A DNA stretch of 64,000 bases from Anaeramoeba ignava (lineage: Eukaryota > Metamonada > Anaeramoebidae): positions 120,996 through 184,995 of the forward strand of contig JAPDFW010000112.1 in NCBI GenBank assembly GCA_028826165.1. The letters run 5' to 3'. A program made the position numbers and the translations under genes. Shown in pieces: positions 12,901 to 24,900 of the stretch. The notes under the pieces are model-generated. The model was not told where the DNA came from. It made no database searches and saw only the letters and a list, made by a program, of their open reading frames with translations. The stretch's first letter is position 1. Each line of letters starts with the position of its first letter.

Positions 12901-15900
12901 TGAATTCCGACACAACTATTTTTACACAAGCCTTCAATTAATGGAAAGCATTTCCTACAAAAACGCGGATTTAATTAGTTTAATTTTTCGGTTGATTGCA
13001 AAGAATATTAATGTGATAGAAACTAGTATTGAAAGCAAATTAATGAAGGCAATCCCGTTTGAATTATGGAAACCAAACAAGAAAGATGTGCAAATTTTGG
13101 AAGAATGGCTTTCATTTGGAGATAATTCAAGATTGTTTAGACTATCTCAAGCGCTAATCGATAAACTAAATTTTGGATATTCTCCAAAGAATCGAGATGG
13201 CCAGAACAATGAAGATCAACTCTTCATTCCCGCGTTAATTCATCGGGAAATATTTCTAGCTCTTGCACGAGCTTGGCTAAAATTCAAATCAATTCTGCCA
13301 ATTTTGAAAAAGAAGAAAAAGAAGAAATTCCAATTTTGGTGCTGGAAAACATCTTTTAAATTGAAAATATTTTCGAATTTTGGCAGAAGACTTGCACCAG
13401 CTTTCAAATATGAAACGGATATAAGATTAAAACCTTTGATAAAACAAACATTAACTGAAAAAGGAGCAAATAGTTTTATATCATGGTTTTTATTGATGAC
13501 AACAGATTTTCTTTGGCTTCATTCACAAAAGAATCCGCAAAATAACGCCGAAGAAAAAAAAATGAAAGAATACAAGCAACGCAGATATTTCATGTTTAAT
13601 TCTCTGCAAATAAACAAACACATGCATTGCTTCATCAAGATGCTGTTTTATTATACACTGCAAATTTTGGATCATAAGAATTTTGGAATTCAGGAATTGA
13701 AAGAAAATCAAAATGAAAAGTATTCCTTGAAATTGCATGTCCAAAAAATATACAATGCAGCAATTTATCTCTTTGAAATTTTCCGTTTTGCAATTTCCTC
13801 GCAATATATAAGAACATATTCACCCCCGTTTCTTGTTCACAAAACTTCAGATATAATTTCTCAATTAATCATTTCGATGATTTTTGTTCAAAACAGATTT
13901 CGGGAGTTTAGTGTTTTATCAACTCAAAAAATAGAAGAAAATTTCACTGAAGATTTTATTCAAGATGAATTGAATCAAATTTCAATAGAAATTGGGAAAA
14001 ATATTAAAAGTGAGGAAAAAATAAATCACAAAATCCTTTCAAGATCAGAAGAACTGATTATTTTTTGGGTTTCGATGCTCACTCATTATGAAAACTGGAA
14101 ACAAAATGAAATTACACAAAAATCACTTAATGAGCTGTTTAAATTCACTTTCCAATTTAGAATGGGAGGAATAATCCAGCATTTTTTCCAACTAAAATTC
14201 CCAAAAAATCAAGTACAAAATCTACAACAGAAGAGAATTGAAAAAACCAAATTCTCACCAATTATTGATCGAGAAGATTATGTATTCAACCAGAAAAATC
14301 AGTTGTTAAATCAAAACCCTTTCTTTTTGTTTTTCTTTTTGATTTATGAAACACGGATGCAATATGAAAATCGGAAAATTATTGGGAACGAAATCTTGAA
14401 GAAAACAGAAAAGAAGACAAGAAAGTTTCTGAAGAAGAAAAATATTCAAGATCACTTGAATCATATTTTCTGGTGGATTGAGTTTATTTTCTATTCTAAA
14501 TCAAATAATCCACTTTTGCCTATTATTTACCAAGTATTTTTTTCGTTATTTTTTGAGACCAATTTAACAAATTTGATTTTTGAGGATATGAATAATTTTA
14601 ATGATGCTATTCAAGATCATAATTACAAAAGTGATTTGGGAAATTTTGAAACATATATCAATGATAAAATTGTTTGGTATGGAAAAAGCTTATTATCAAT
14701 GTGCTATAAAATGATAACAAATGGAAATGACTTAATATATCATCTATCAGAAAAGATACATTCTGTTTTGAATGAAAGTCAGCCTTCATTGGAATCTAAA
14801 TTGCCAACAAAATTTGATCCACTTCTTCTTGGGAGAAGGAGTTTGATTTATTCATCTATGGATTTATGGATGAAAGAACCAATATCTTCACTTTTCAAAA
14901 TTATAAAATCAAATCAGAATATGGATATATATAGATACTCTCCAAATCGATTGAATACTGTTTTATTAGGAGATGGTCCAAAAATCAATTTAATTGAAGA
15001 AAAACTTGAAAATTGTTCAAAATTTTTCTCTTCTTTCTGGGATGATTTACTTGAGAATCAACCAATTTTTTATGTTCATGGATTAAGATATGGATTTAAT
15101 TTAGATATTTTTTTTACCCAAACGAAAGTGGAGAAGAATATAAATCAAAATATAAATATAAATACAAATACAAATCAAAAAATAAATCAAAATCAAAAAA
15201 TAAATCAAAATCAAAATATAAATATAAATCAAAATATAAATATAAATATAAATCAAAATCAAAATATAAATCAAAATCAAAATACAAATCAAAATACAAA
15301 TATAAATATAAATCAAAATCAAAATATAAATCAAAATATAAATCAAAATAAAAATATAAATATAAATCAAAATATAAATCAAAATCAAAATATAAATACA
15401 AATATAAATATAAATCAAAATCAAAATATAAATCAAAATCAAATTCATCCCATTTTTCAACAAATAAATCTTTTAATGGAACAATTCCGAGCATTTTACT
15501 TAAAAGGAAAAGAAATTGATCAACAATTTACTGATTTACAACCCAAATTATTTTTCAACCAAAAATTTGCAAAACGTATTGCATTTTTTGAAGAATATAT
15601 TATTGATAACGGAAATGTTTTTTTAATAAACAAAATATCGCAAAATGAAGTTGTTCTATTTAATTCTAAAATCAACCGAAAAAAATATAATTCGCTTTTT
15701 CATTTTCACATGATTGATCCTTCTATATCAATAAATTTAATTTTGATACTAGAAAAACATATCAAGTCATTAATTAAGAAAAAAAAGAAAGGAAAGGAAG
15801 GAAGTATTACTCATTCAATAAACTTGGAATTAAAAGAAATGAAAAGTCTTGAAGATATTTATTTTTGGAGTAATTTATTATTAGATTTATTAGCAAATAA

Positions 15901-18778
15901 ATGCTGTTGTTTTTATTCACCAATGATTAACTTATGTGTGGAAGTACTTCCTGGAATTATTGAAATTATTTTTGGAGATATTCAAAAAGAAAAAATAATA
16001 GAAGTTAATGGGAAGTTGATTAATTTTGAACAAAAAACAATATCTGTTTTCATATCTTTATTAAATATCAAATTATATGAATATTTCCCGAAACTTTATC
16101 AAATTCTTGAAGGGTTTTTGCAAAAAATAATTTCACATCAAAATTTTGATAATTTATATACAATTTTTAAAGTGATATTATTGAATACTATTAAGAAAAA
16201 ATGTCATCCAAATGCTTGGGATCTAATTACTAATTCGCAACTTTTGAAGAATTTTTCAAGTGAAAATATCAGCAAATCAATTAATATATTTTTGAAAGCA
16301 TTTCAATTTTTAAAAGCAAGATTAGTTCGCCAATTCTTAGAAGAAAAAATCAAGAAGAAAAACGATGGAAATGAAACTTTCATTGTTGGAAATGTGAATT
16401 TGAATAATTTCTTATTAGAATATACTGAAAAGATCATGAAATTGGTATCAAATTTGCTTAAGGCATCGAATAACAAAGGAAAAAAGAATAATGGATATCA
16501 AAACCAATTAGTGTTTGAAATATTTGCTCCATTTATTGAAACTAGAAGAGATGGGAAATATGTATTTTTACCTTTTTCTTTTGATGAAAATGAAATTTTA
16601 CAAGCAAAAATTATTATCAAAACGTTTTGCAAGCAATTTAAACAATGGGGAAATGAAGAATATTTCATTTCTGATTTTGGGCATATTTTGGGAAATTGTA
16701 AAATGGAAACAGAATATTTATCATCCTTATTTTTTGATGTTTTCAAAAGTGATCTTCCTTTCAAAGAAGTTGAAGTTAATTTACCAATTATTTCTTGGCT
16801 GACTGAAAATGTAGGGTTTAATAACTCAATTTTTATTATTGATGTTATTGGAAAATTTCAATGGAATAAGTTTTTGGAAATGAATTTTAAAGAAATGGCT
16901 ATAGGAAGTAATTATAGAGAAGATAAATTTTTAGAGTCGATATTACATTTATTTTTAACACTAATTACTAACATACCAAATGATCTTACATTTGAGGAAG
17001 ATTGCTATATAAAAAGCAAAATGATTGATTTTGTTGGGAAGTTCAAATGGGAGAATATAAATGAAGAAGATTATATTCAAGTAAATAATTTGTGTCTGAA
17101 ATGGGTCAAGAATCCTCAATTGAAAGATGTTAAAAATGATGGTTTTTTTAGTAATTTTGATGATGAAAATATTGAATTACAAGATGATTTGAAAAATTAC
17201 ATTTCTCTTTGTTCAAAAGATGAATTTACAATGATCTTTATATTGAGACTTTTAGAGGTTGTTGGTAAAGTTTTAGAAATTCCTAATCAGAAAAAATTTG
17301 AAGTTTTAATAGAAACTATATACAAGTTAATTTTGGAGATGATTTCTCAAGAAAATTTAACAAGAGGATATATGATGAAAAAGGGAGAAAATTTGATTGA
17401 AAAACGATTAGAATTTTTAAATTATTATGAAAATGAAAATGAAAATGAAAATTTAAATCAAATTCAAAATGAAAATTTAAATCAAAATCAAAATCTAAAT
17501 GAAAATCTAAATCAAAATCAAAATCAAAATCAAAATCAAAATTTAAATCAAAATCAAATTGAAAATGAAAATGAAAATCAAAATCAAAATCAAAATTTAT
17601 ATCAAAATCAAAATCAAAATATAAATCAAAATGCTCAATGGGTAATTTCTTGGAAATTTATTCTTCAAATTTATTATTATCTACTCCATCTTATTTTTAA
17701 AGAATACCAAATTTCAAGAAATGTTAATGAAAATATTATGAAACTTTCACTCTCATTAATGAATACAAAATCGAGTTTTCTCTCGAAAAATATGATAGTT
17801 CTAACTTTTAATTTTGTGGAAGAGTTTCCTTTGATGGGTTTTTATATTGCAAAAAATATAAATGAAAGTTTGAATTCAGATATATCCAAAATATTTCTAC
17901 TTGAAAAATGCACAAATAGTCTTCTTGCAAATACAATTTTGAAAGATGAAAAAACACAAGAGATGATGAGATTACCTCTTGAGAAAGAAGAAATACAAAG
18001 ATGTATTGATGATTATGGAGGTTCTCATGTTATTTTGTATCAATTTCTGAGAAATATTGAAATTGCAAAAAATAGTGATGGAAAAATTGGATTGAATTAT
18101 TTAGTGAAATTGAATCAATGGATTTTTACTTTAATATTGAGTATTCCATTTTTATTAGGAAATGAATATAAAATGACGACTTTGGTTTTGTTGTATCTTT
18201 CGAATTTGAAGTTGTTATTCAGGAATGAGAATAAGATTAGCAAAGAATATGAATCAAAACAAAAAATGCAATTGAAAGAATTAGGATTTGTATTTGATCA
18301 AATGCGTTTAGAGGTTTCACGAATCCAGAAGAAGAATTTAAAGCAAGATATTGTGTTTCCAAAAGTATATATTTTGTGTTTTTCGATTCTTGGAATGTTT
18401 TTTGAAAATCAAGACAGTTTAATTTTGAATGAACTTCCAAATGGAATGAAAAAATTAAAGAAGAAAGAAAAGAAGATGAATCACTCACAACAATTAAAGT
18501 TAATCAAAGTGAAGAAAAAGGTACAGAAGATATTGAGTGGATTGAAGAAGGAATTAGTTTTGAATGGATATTCTGGTAATGAGAAATTTGGAGAAGAAAT
18601 TTTGAAGATATTTGAAGAAAAGAAGAAAGATCTTGTTTTTTATGTTGAGAGTGGGATAGATTTGATATATTTTATTGCGAAGATTTTATCTTTTGATTAT
18701 AAGGATCGAGATTATTTGCTTGTTATTGAGAAGATTTATTTAGGAGAATTTAAGATTGAAATTTCTGACAAGAATTAA
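9962..18778 (+). CDS. EPG5-like autophagy tethering factor
   Basis: Exon 1 is 9962-10045. An 81-bp GT-AG intron (10046-10126) restores the frame into exon 2 at 10127. The frame then runs through a long Asn/Gln/Glu repeat in which it slips (about 10580 and several times to about 11320), and stays open from about 11325 to the stop at 18778. More than 2,400 residues match EPG5 in length (about 2,580 in human). Blocks resembling EPG5 occur in family order: LNELPFDLVSQK (about 12560), AIPFELWKPNKKDV followed by a helix ending LNFGY (about 13050-13180), MDLWMKEP (about 14860), a block around LVFEIFAPFIE followed by LPFSFDENE (about 16505-16590), and YGGSHVILYQFL (about 18015). EPG5 is a Rab7/LC3-binding tether for autophagosome-lysosome fusion. 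Two more Asn/Gln/Ile repeats (15138-15440, 17430-17630) interrupt the helical protein, probably as surface loops. Family assignment is by eye; a profile search would settle it. Confidence 0.62.
10500..11625 (+). repeat. CAAAAT/GAAAAT hexamer tract in the EPG5-like gene
   Basis: Hexamers AAATCA, AAATGA and AAATAT encode Asn-Gln, Asn-Glu and Asn-Ile repeats. From 11327 to 11625 the unit is strictly 6 bp (about 40 copies) and in frame with the downstream protein. From about 10800 to 11320 many units are 7 bp (CAAAAAT), so the frame wanders. The stop near 10583 comes from a CAATGA junction. The tract may be coding with indel errors, or partly intronic. Confidence 0.8.
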
Positions 18779-18817
18779 ATTGAATTTAATAAAGATAAAA
18801 ATAAAAAGCAAAAATAA

Positions 18818-21442
18818 AAAATTTAAATTAAAAAATTTTAAATATAAATTTAAATAAAAAGATTTAATTATTAAATGGTTAATATTATAATATTAAATAA
18901 TTATATTTTATTATTAAATATTTTTTATCCGATTTTTATTTATATTTTTTAATTTTAAAATTATTAATATAAATAAATATATTTTTAAAAAATTTAAATT
19001 AAAAAATTTTAAATATAAATTTATTTAAATAAATTTAATGATTAAATAATTAATATTATAATATTAAATAATTATATTTTATTATTAAATATTTTTTATC
19101 CGATTTTTATTTATATTTTTATTTAAAATTATTAATATAAATATATATATTTTTAAAAATTTAAATTAAAAATTTTAAATATAAATTTATTTAAATAAGA
19201 TTTAATTATTAAATAATTAATATTATAATATTAAATAATTATATTTTATTATTAAATATTTTTATCCGATTTTTATTTATATTTTTAATTTAAAATTATT
19301 AATATAAATAAATATATTTTAAAAATTTAAAAAATTAAAAAAAATTTTTTTTATTTAAATAAATTTAATTATTAAATAGTTAATATTTAATATTAAAAAA
19401 TTATTAAATATTTTTATCCGATTTTTATTTATATTTTTAAAATTAATATAAATAAATATATTTTTAAAAATTTAAATTAAAAATTTTTTAAATTTATTAA
19501 AAAAAGTTAATTAATATTATATTATTAAATAATTATATTTTATTATTAAATATTTTTATCCGATTTTTTTTTTTATTTTTTTTAAAATTTAAAATTATTT
19601 ATATAAATAAATATATTTTTAAAAATTTAAATTAAAAATTTTAAATATAAATTTATTTAAATAAAAGATTTAATTATTAAATAATTAATATTATAATATT
19701 AAATATTTATATTTTATTATTAAATATTTTTATCCGATTTTTATTTATATTTTAAAATTTAAAATTATTAATATAAATAAATATATTTTTAAAAATTTAA
19801 ATTAAAAATTTTAAATATAAATTTATTTTAAATAAAAAGATTTAATTCATTAAATGGTTAATATTATAATATTAAATATTTATATTTTATTATTAAATAT
19901 TTTTATCCGATTTTTATTTATATTTTTAATTTAAAATAATTAATATAAATAAATATATTTTTAAAAAATTTAAATTAAAAAATTTTAAATATAAATTTAT
20001 TTAAATAAAAGACGCGATGGCCGAGTGGTTAATATTATAATATTAAATATTTATATTTTATTATTAAATATTTTTATCCGATTTTTATTTTTTTTTATAT
20101 TTTTAAAAAATTTATTAAAATAATTAATAATATAAATAAATATATTTTTAAAAATTTAAATTAAAAATTTTAAATATAAAAATTTATTTAAATAAAAATT
20201 TTTAAATATTAAATTTAATTAATATTATAATATTAAATAATTATATTTTATTATTAAATATTTTTATCCGATTTTTATTTATATTTTTAATTTTTAATTA
20301 TTTATATAAATAAATATATTTTTAAAAATTTAAATTAAAAATTTTAAATATAAATTTATTTATATTTTAAAAAAATTTAATTAATTAAATAAAATATTTT
20401 TAAAAATTTAAATTATTAAATATTATAATATAATATTTAATATTTTTATATTTTATTATTAAATATTTTTATCCGATTTTTATTTATATTTTTAAATTTA
20501 AAATAATTAATATAAATAAATATATTTTTAAAAATTTAAATTAAAAATTTTAAATATAAATTTATTTATAAAAAATTTAATTATTAAATGGTTAATATTA
20601 TAATATTAAATATTTTATATTTTATTATTAAATATTTTTATCCGATTTTTATTTTATATTTTAATTTTAAAAATAATTAATATAAATAAATATATTTTTA
20701 AAAATTTAAATTAAAAATTTTAAATATAAATTTATTTAAAAAAGATTTAATTATTAAATAATTAATATTATAATATTAAATATTTATATTTTTATTATTA
20801 AATATTTTTATCCGATTTTTATTTATATTTTTAAAATTTAAAAAAATTTCTTTATTTATATAAATAAATATATTTTTAAAAAATTTAAAGATAAATTAAA
20901 AATTTTTAAATATAAATTTATTTAAAATAAATTTAATTATTAAATAATTAATATTATAATATTAAATATTTATATTTTATTATTAAATATTTTTATCCGA
21001 TTTTTATTTATATTTTTAAAATTTTTAAAATAATTAATATAAATAAATATATTTTTAAAAATTTAAATTAAAAATTTTAAATATAAATTTATTTAAATAA
21101 ATTTAATTATTAAATAGTTAATATTATAATATTAAATATTTATATTTTATTATTAAATATTTTTTATCCGATTTTTATTTATATTTTAAAATTTTAAAAT
21201 AATTAATATAAATAAATATATTTTTAAAAAATTTAAATTTAAAAATTTTAAATATAAATTTATTTATATAAATTTAATGATTAAATATTTAATATTATAA
21301 TATTAAATAATTATATTTAATTATTAAATATTTTTTATCCGATTTTTATTTATATTTTAAAATTAAAAATATTAATATAAATATATATATTTTTAAAAAA
21401 TTTAAATTAAAAAATTTTAAATATAAATTTATTTAAATAAAA
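18818..21442. repeat. AT-rich satellite array, about 15 units of ~172 bp
   Basis: Each unit contains the landmark TATCCGATTTTTATTTATA; I count 15 copies, near 18930, 19100, 19265, 19415, 19560, 19732, 19907, 20074, 20264, 20471, 20640, 20810, 20997, 21168 and 21338. Between landmarks are inverted-repeat-like AT blocks such as TAATATTATAATATTAAAT. No coding potential is seen. The array abuts the tRNA gene at 21443, and one unit carries a copy of the tRNA 5' end. Confidence 0.9.
20011..20032 (+). pseudogene. tRNA-Ser 5' fragment inside a satellite unit
   Basis: These 22 bases are identical to the first 22 bases of the tRNA-Ser gene at 21443 and then switch back to satellite sequence (TATTATAATATT). 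Neighbouring units have only a partly similar AAATGGTTAA at this spot. It cannot make a tRNA, since nothing after the D-loop is present. Confidence 0.85.
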
Positions 21443-21555
21443 GACGCGATGGCCGAGTGGTTAAGGCGGTAGACTCGAAAAAATTAATTAAAAAATTTTT
21501 ATTTCTTGAAATCTACTTCCCTTTGGGAGCGCAGGTTCAAATCCTGCTCGCGTCG
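21443..21555 (+). tRNA. tRNA-Ser(CGA) with a 31-nt intron
   Basis: The 7-bp acceptor stem pairs GACGCGA with TCGCGTC, with discriminator G. The D-arm is GCC-GAGTGGTTAA-GGC, the anticodon stem GTAGA/TCTAC with loop CTCGAAA (anticodon CGA, reading UCG), the long variable arm (TTCCCTTTGGGAGC) is typical of class II tRNA-Ser, and the T-arm is GCAGG-TTCAAAT-CCTGC. An AT-rich insertion of 31 nt lies at the canonical position after base 37, so the mature tRNA would be 82 nt. A run of T follows immediately, as a Pol III terminator. Box A (TGGCCGAGTGG) and box B (GGTTCAAATCC) are intact. Confidence 0.95.
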
Positions 21556-21994
21556 TTTTTTTTTTTAATTTAATTTTTAATTTAATTTAAAATTAATTAT
21601 TTTTTAATTTAATTTAGATTTAATTGTATTTTTTAATTTAATTTAGATTTAATTTAAATTAATTATTTTTAATTTAATTTAGAATTTAAATTAAAAGAAA
21701 AGAAAAATGAAAAGCTAAATTTTTATTATTTCCTTCAAAAACCAATTTAAAACCAATTTAAAAATCAATTTTAAAAACCAATTTAAAAAAATTTAAAAAA
21801 ATTCAAAAAAAAAAAAATAAAAAAAGCAAAATTCAAAAATCAATTTAAAAAAATTTAAAAAAAAAATTAAAAATCAATTTAATCAATTCAAAAATCAATT
21901 TTAAAAATCAATTCAAAAATCAATTTTAAAAATCAATTTAAAAATCAATTTTAAAAACCAATTTTAAAAACCAATTTAAAAACCAATTTAAAAA
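21556..21994. other. AT-rich spacer with AATTTAAAAA-type repeats
   Basis: It starts with the T-run ending the tRNA, then AATTTAATTTA repeats, then short units of the type AAAAATCAATTT up to the stop codon of the next gene. No further RNA gene or reading frame is seen. Confidence 0.6.
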
Positions 21995-24900
21995 TTAATT
22001 CTTTGTTGCTTTTCTAATTAATACCATCCAATTATCCAAATCTGTTTTTGAATCAGAACTAATGGAATAAACATTTTTACTTTGTTTAATTGAAAAAGAA
22101 CCACCCTTTTTAGATTTTGTTGAATCCAAACTAATTCTGATACTTGAATCTAAATAAATCCATTCTTCAGGAAAATCAACAGGACTTGAAGGTTGGTCCT
22201 TGTAAATCAACAGAAACTTTTCTTTGAGTTGAATAAACTTCTTTTTGAAACTTTTTTTGTTGCTTGTCTTCCAATTTAGAAGTCCTTGTTTGATATTTGG
22301 AGTATTAAAAAGAGAGGGATAATTTTCCTCAAAATGATCTCTAATAAACTCAAAATCCAAATGTTGAATCATCATCTTTGGTTTTTGATCACTTGATTGA
22401 TTTGAGTTTTGCATTTTGATTGGAGTGGGTGATTTGGATAAATTTTTTTGAGAAGAAAGTCTTGGCGAAAGTGGAGACACTCTTTTAGATTGTTTTTCAA
22501 TTTGCTGTTCTTTTGAATTTCGATAGACTTGTTTCATTTGAGTTGAGTCTGTCTTTTTGGATTTATTTTGATATGGACTTTCTTGTTTGTACTGGCTTTC
22601 TTGTTTCTGGTTTTGATTTGAGACCACTTCAAGTTCTTGTGTAGATGTTATTATATGAATTGGCTTTTTGTCGGTTTTTTCTTGATTTTCTTTTTCTTTG
22701 TTTTCTTTTTCTTTGTTTTCTTTGTTTTCTTTGTTTTCTTTACTTTCTTGAATGAACTGAGACATCATGTATTTGGATTGTTTTGATTTAAGTTGTGAAT
22801 TTGTTTCATGGAATAAAGTTTTTAAATCACGAACATGAGAAAGATTTCTGTTTAAATCTTTGTAAATTCTTTCGAGTCTCATAATTCCCATTTCGCTTAA
22901 ATAGTCATCCATGAAATCAAACAAATATTCTTGAATACTTGACATTATTTCCGCGATAATTTTTGGATCTTGTGTTGTATTTATATTTGTATTTGTATTT
23001 ATATTTATATTTGGAATTTCATTTGAATTAGATGAAAGGAATGATGGTTCAAACAAGCGATATAAAAGTAATGGGCTAATTGATTCTCTTTTCCTGAGTG
23101 GGATTTGCTCTTTGATTTTAATTGGTATTTGTTCTTGTTCTGATTCTCCGTTAAAGATTTTTTCAAAAACATTCTCGTCAAGTAGGTTTTCTTGTGGGGT
23201 ATTTGGTTGTGTTTTATTTGCAATCATTTCTCGAATTTCTCTTGGATGAAAGTTTTTGTTGTTGATTGGTTGAGTTTTCATGGTTTCAAGGAGTTCATTT
23301 TGGATCTTGAATAGTATTTGGTGAGCAGTCTAATGAAAATATTTTTATATTTTATTATAAATATTTTATAAATATTTTTATATTTTATTATAAATATTTT
23401 TATATATTTTATTATAAATATTTTTATAAATATTTTATTATAAATATTTTTAAATATTTTTATATATATTTTTATATATTTTATTATATATATTTTTATA
23501 TATTTTATTATAAATATTTTTATATATTTTATTATATATATTTATATAAATATTTTTATATATTTTATTATAAATATTTTTATATTTTATTATAAATATT
23601 ATATATTTTTTTATATATTATAAATATTTTATATTTTTTTATATTTTATTTTTTTTTATATTTTTTTTATTTATATTTTTTATATATTTTATTATAAATA
23701 TTTTATAAATATTTTATATTTTATTATAAATATTTTATAAATATTTTTATATATTTTTTATATATTTTATTATAAATATTTTTATAAATATTTTATAAAT
23801 ATTTTTATAAATATTTTATAAATATTTTTATATATTTTATTATAAATATTTTATAAATATTTTTATATATTTTATTATAAATATTTTTATATATTTTTTT
23901 ATAAATATTTTTATATATTTTATTATAAATATTTTATAAATATTATATATATATTTTTTATAAATATTTTTATATATATTTTATTATATATATATTTTTA
24001 TATATATTTTTACCTTATCAGGATCAGTCAAGCCTAAAGTCGAGAAAAGTGATGAAAGAAAGGCAGGGATTCTATTCCACAATACTTTTATATTCAAAAT
24101 ATTATCAAAACAACGGAAAAGTTGTTGTTCAATTATTCCACACTCTTCCCCTACAAATCATATTTTATTAATTTATTTATTAAATTATTTATTAATTTAT
24201 TTATTAATTTATTAATTTATTTATTAAATAATTTATTAATTTATTAATTTATTAATTTATTGATTATACTTGAAACACCATCTTTTAATAAAGCATTTTC
24301 TTTAAGAAGTAAAACAATATGATGCGCTAAAAACTTATTAAAATTAAAATTGAACATAAAAATCACAAAAAGAATTCTAACTGAAGTTATAAATTCAAAT
24401 TCTTCATCGAAACTAATGTGATTTTCTTCGACAATGTGTTGAAATAATTCATATTCTATAAAAACAAGGCGATCAAATCCTAAAGATATTTCTTTTTTGA
24501 TTGGATCGAGAAATGATTTTTTGACCAAATTAAGTCCATAAAATGAAACAACTTTTTGAATTGCGTTCAAAAGATGAGGAATACTTGAAATGATATCTTC
24601 CTAAATTTTTTAGATAATTTTATATTTATTTAAAATTTATTTAAAATTGATATTTATTTATTTGATATTTATTTAAAATTGATATTTATTTAAAATAGAT
24701 ATTTATTTATTTAAAATAGATATTTATTTATTTAAAATTGATAGTTATTTATTTAAAATTGATATTTATTTAAAATTGATATTTATTTAAAATTGTTTTG
24801 TATTTTGTTTACATTTGCTCGTCTTTGTTTAATTGAATTGATTTCTTGAGAAATATTCATTAAATCAAAAGGTAGTGAAAATTTATTAAGAATTGTATTC

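Noticed and set aside
24244-24570. Separate small gene of 108 residues
   Set aside because: Acceptor and donor sites and phase link it to the exons on both sides; it is exon 4 of the CH-PH gene.
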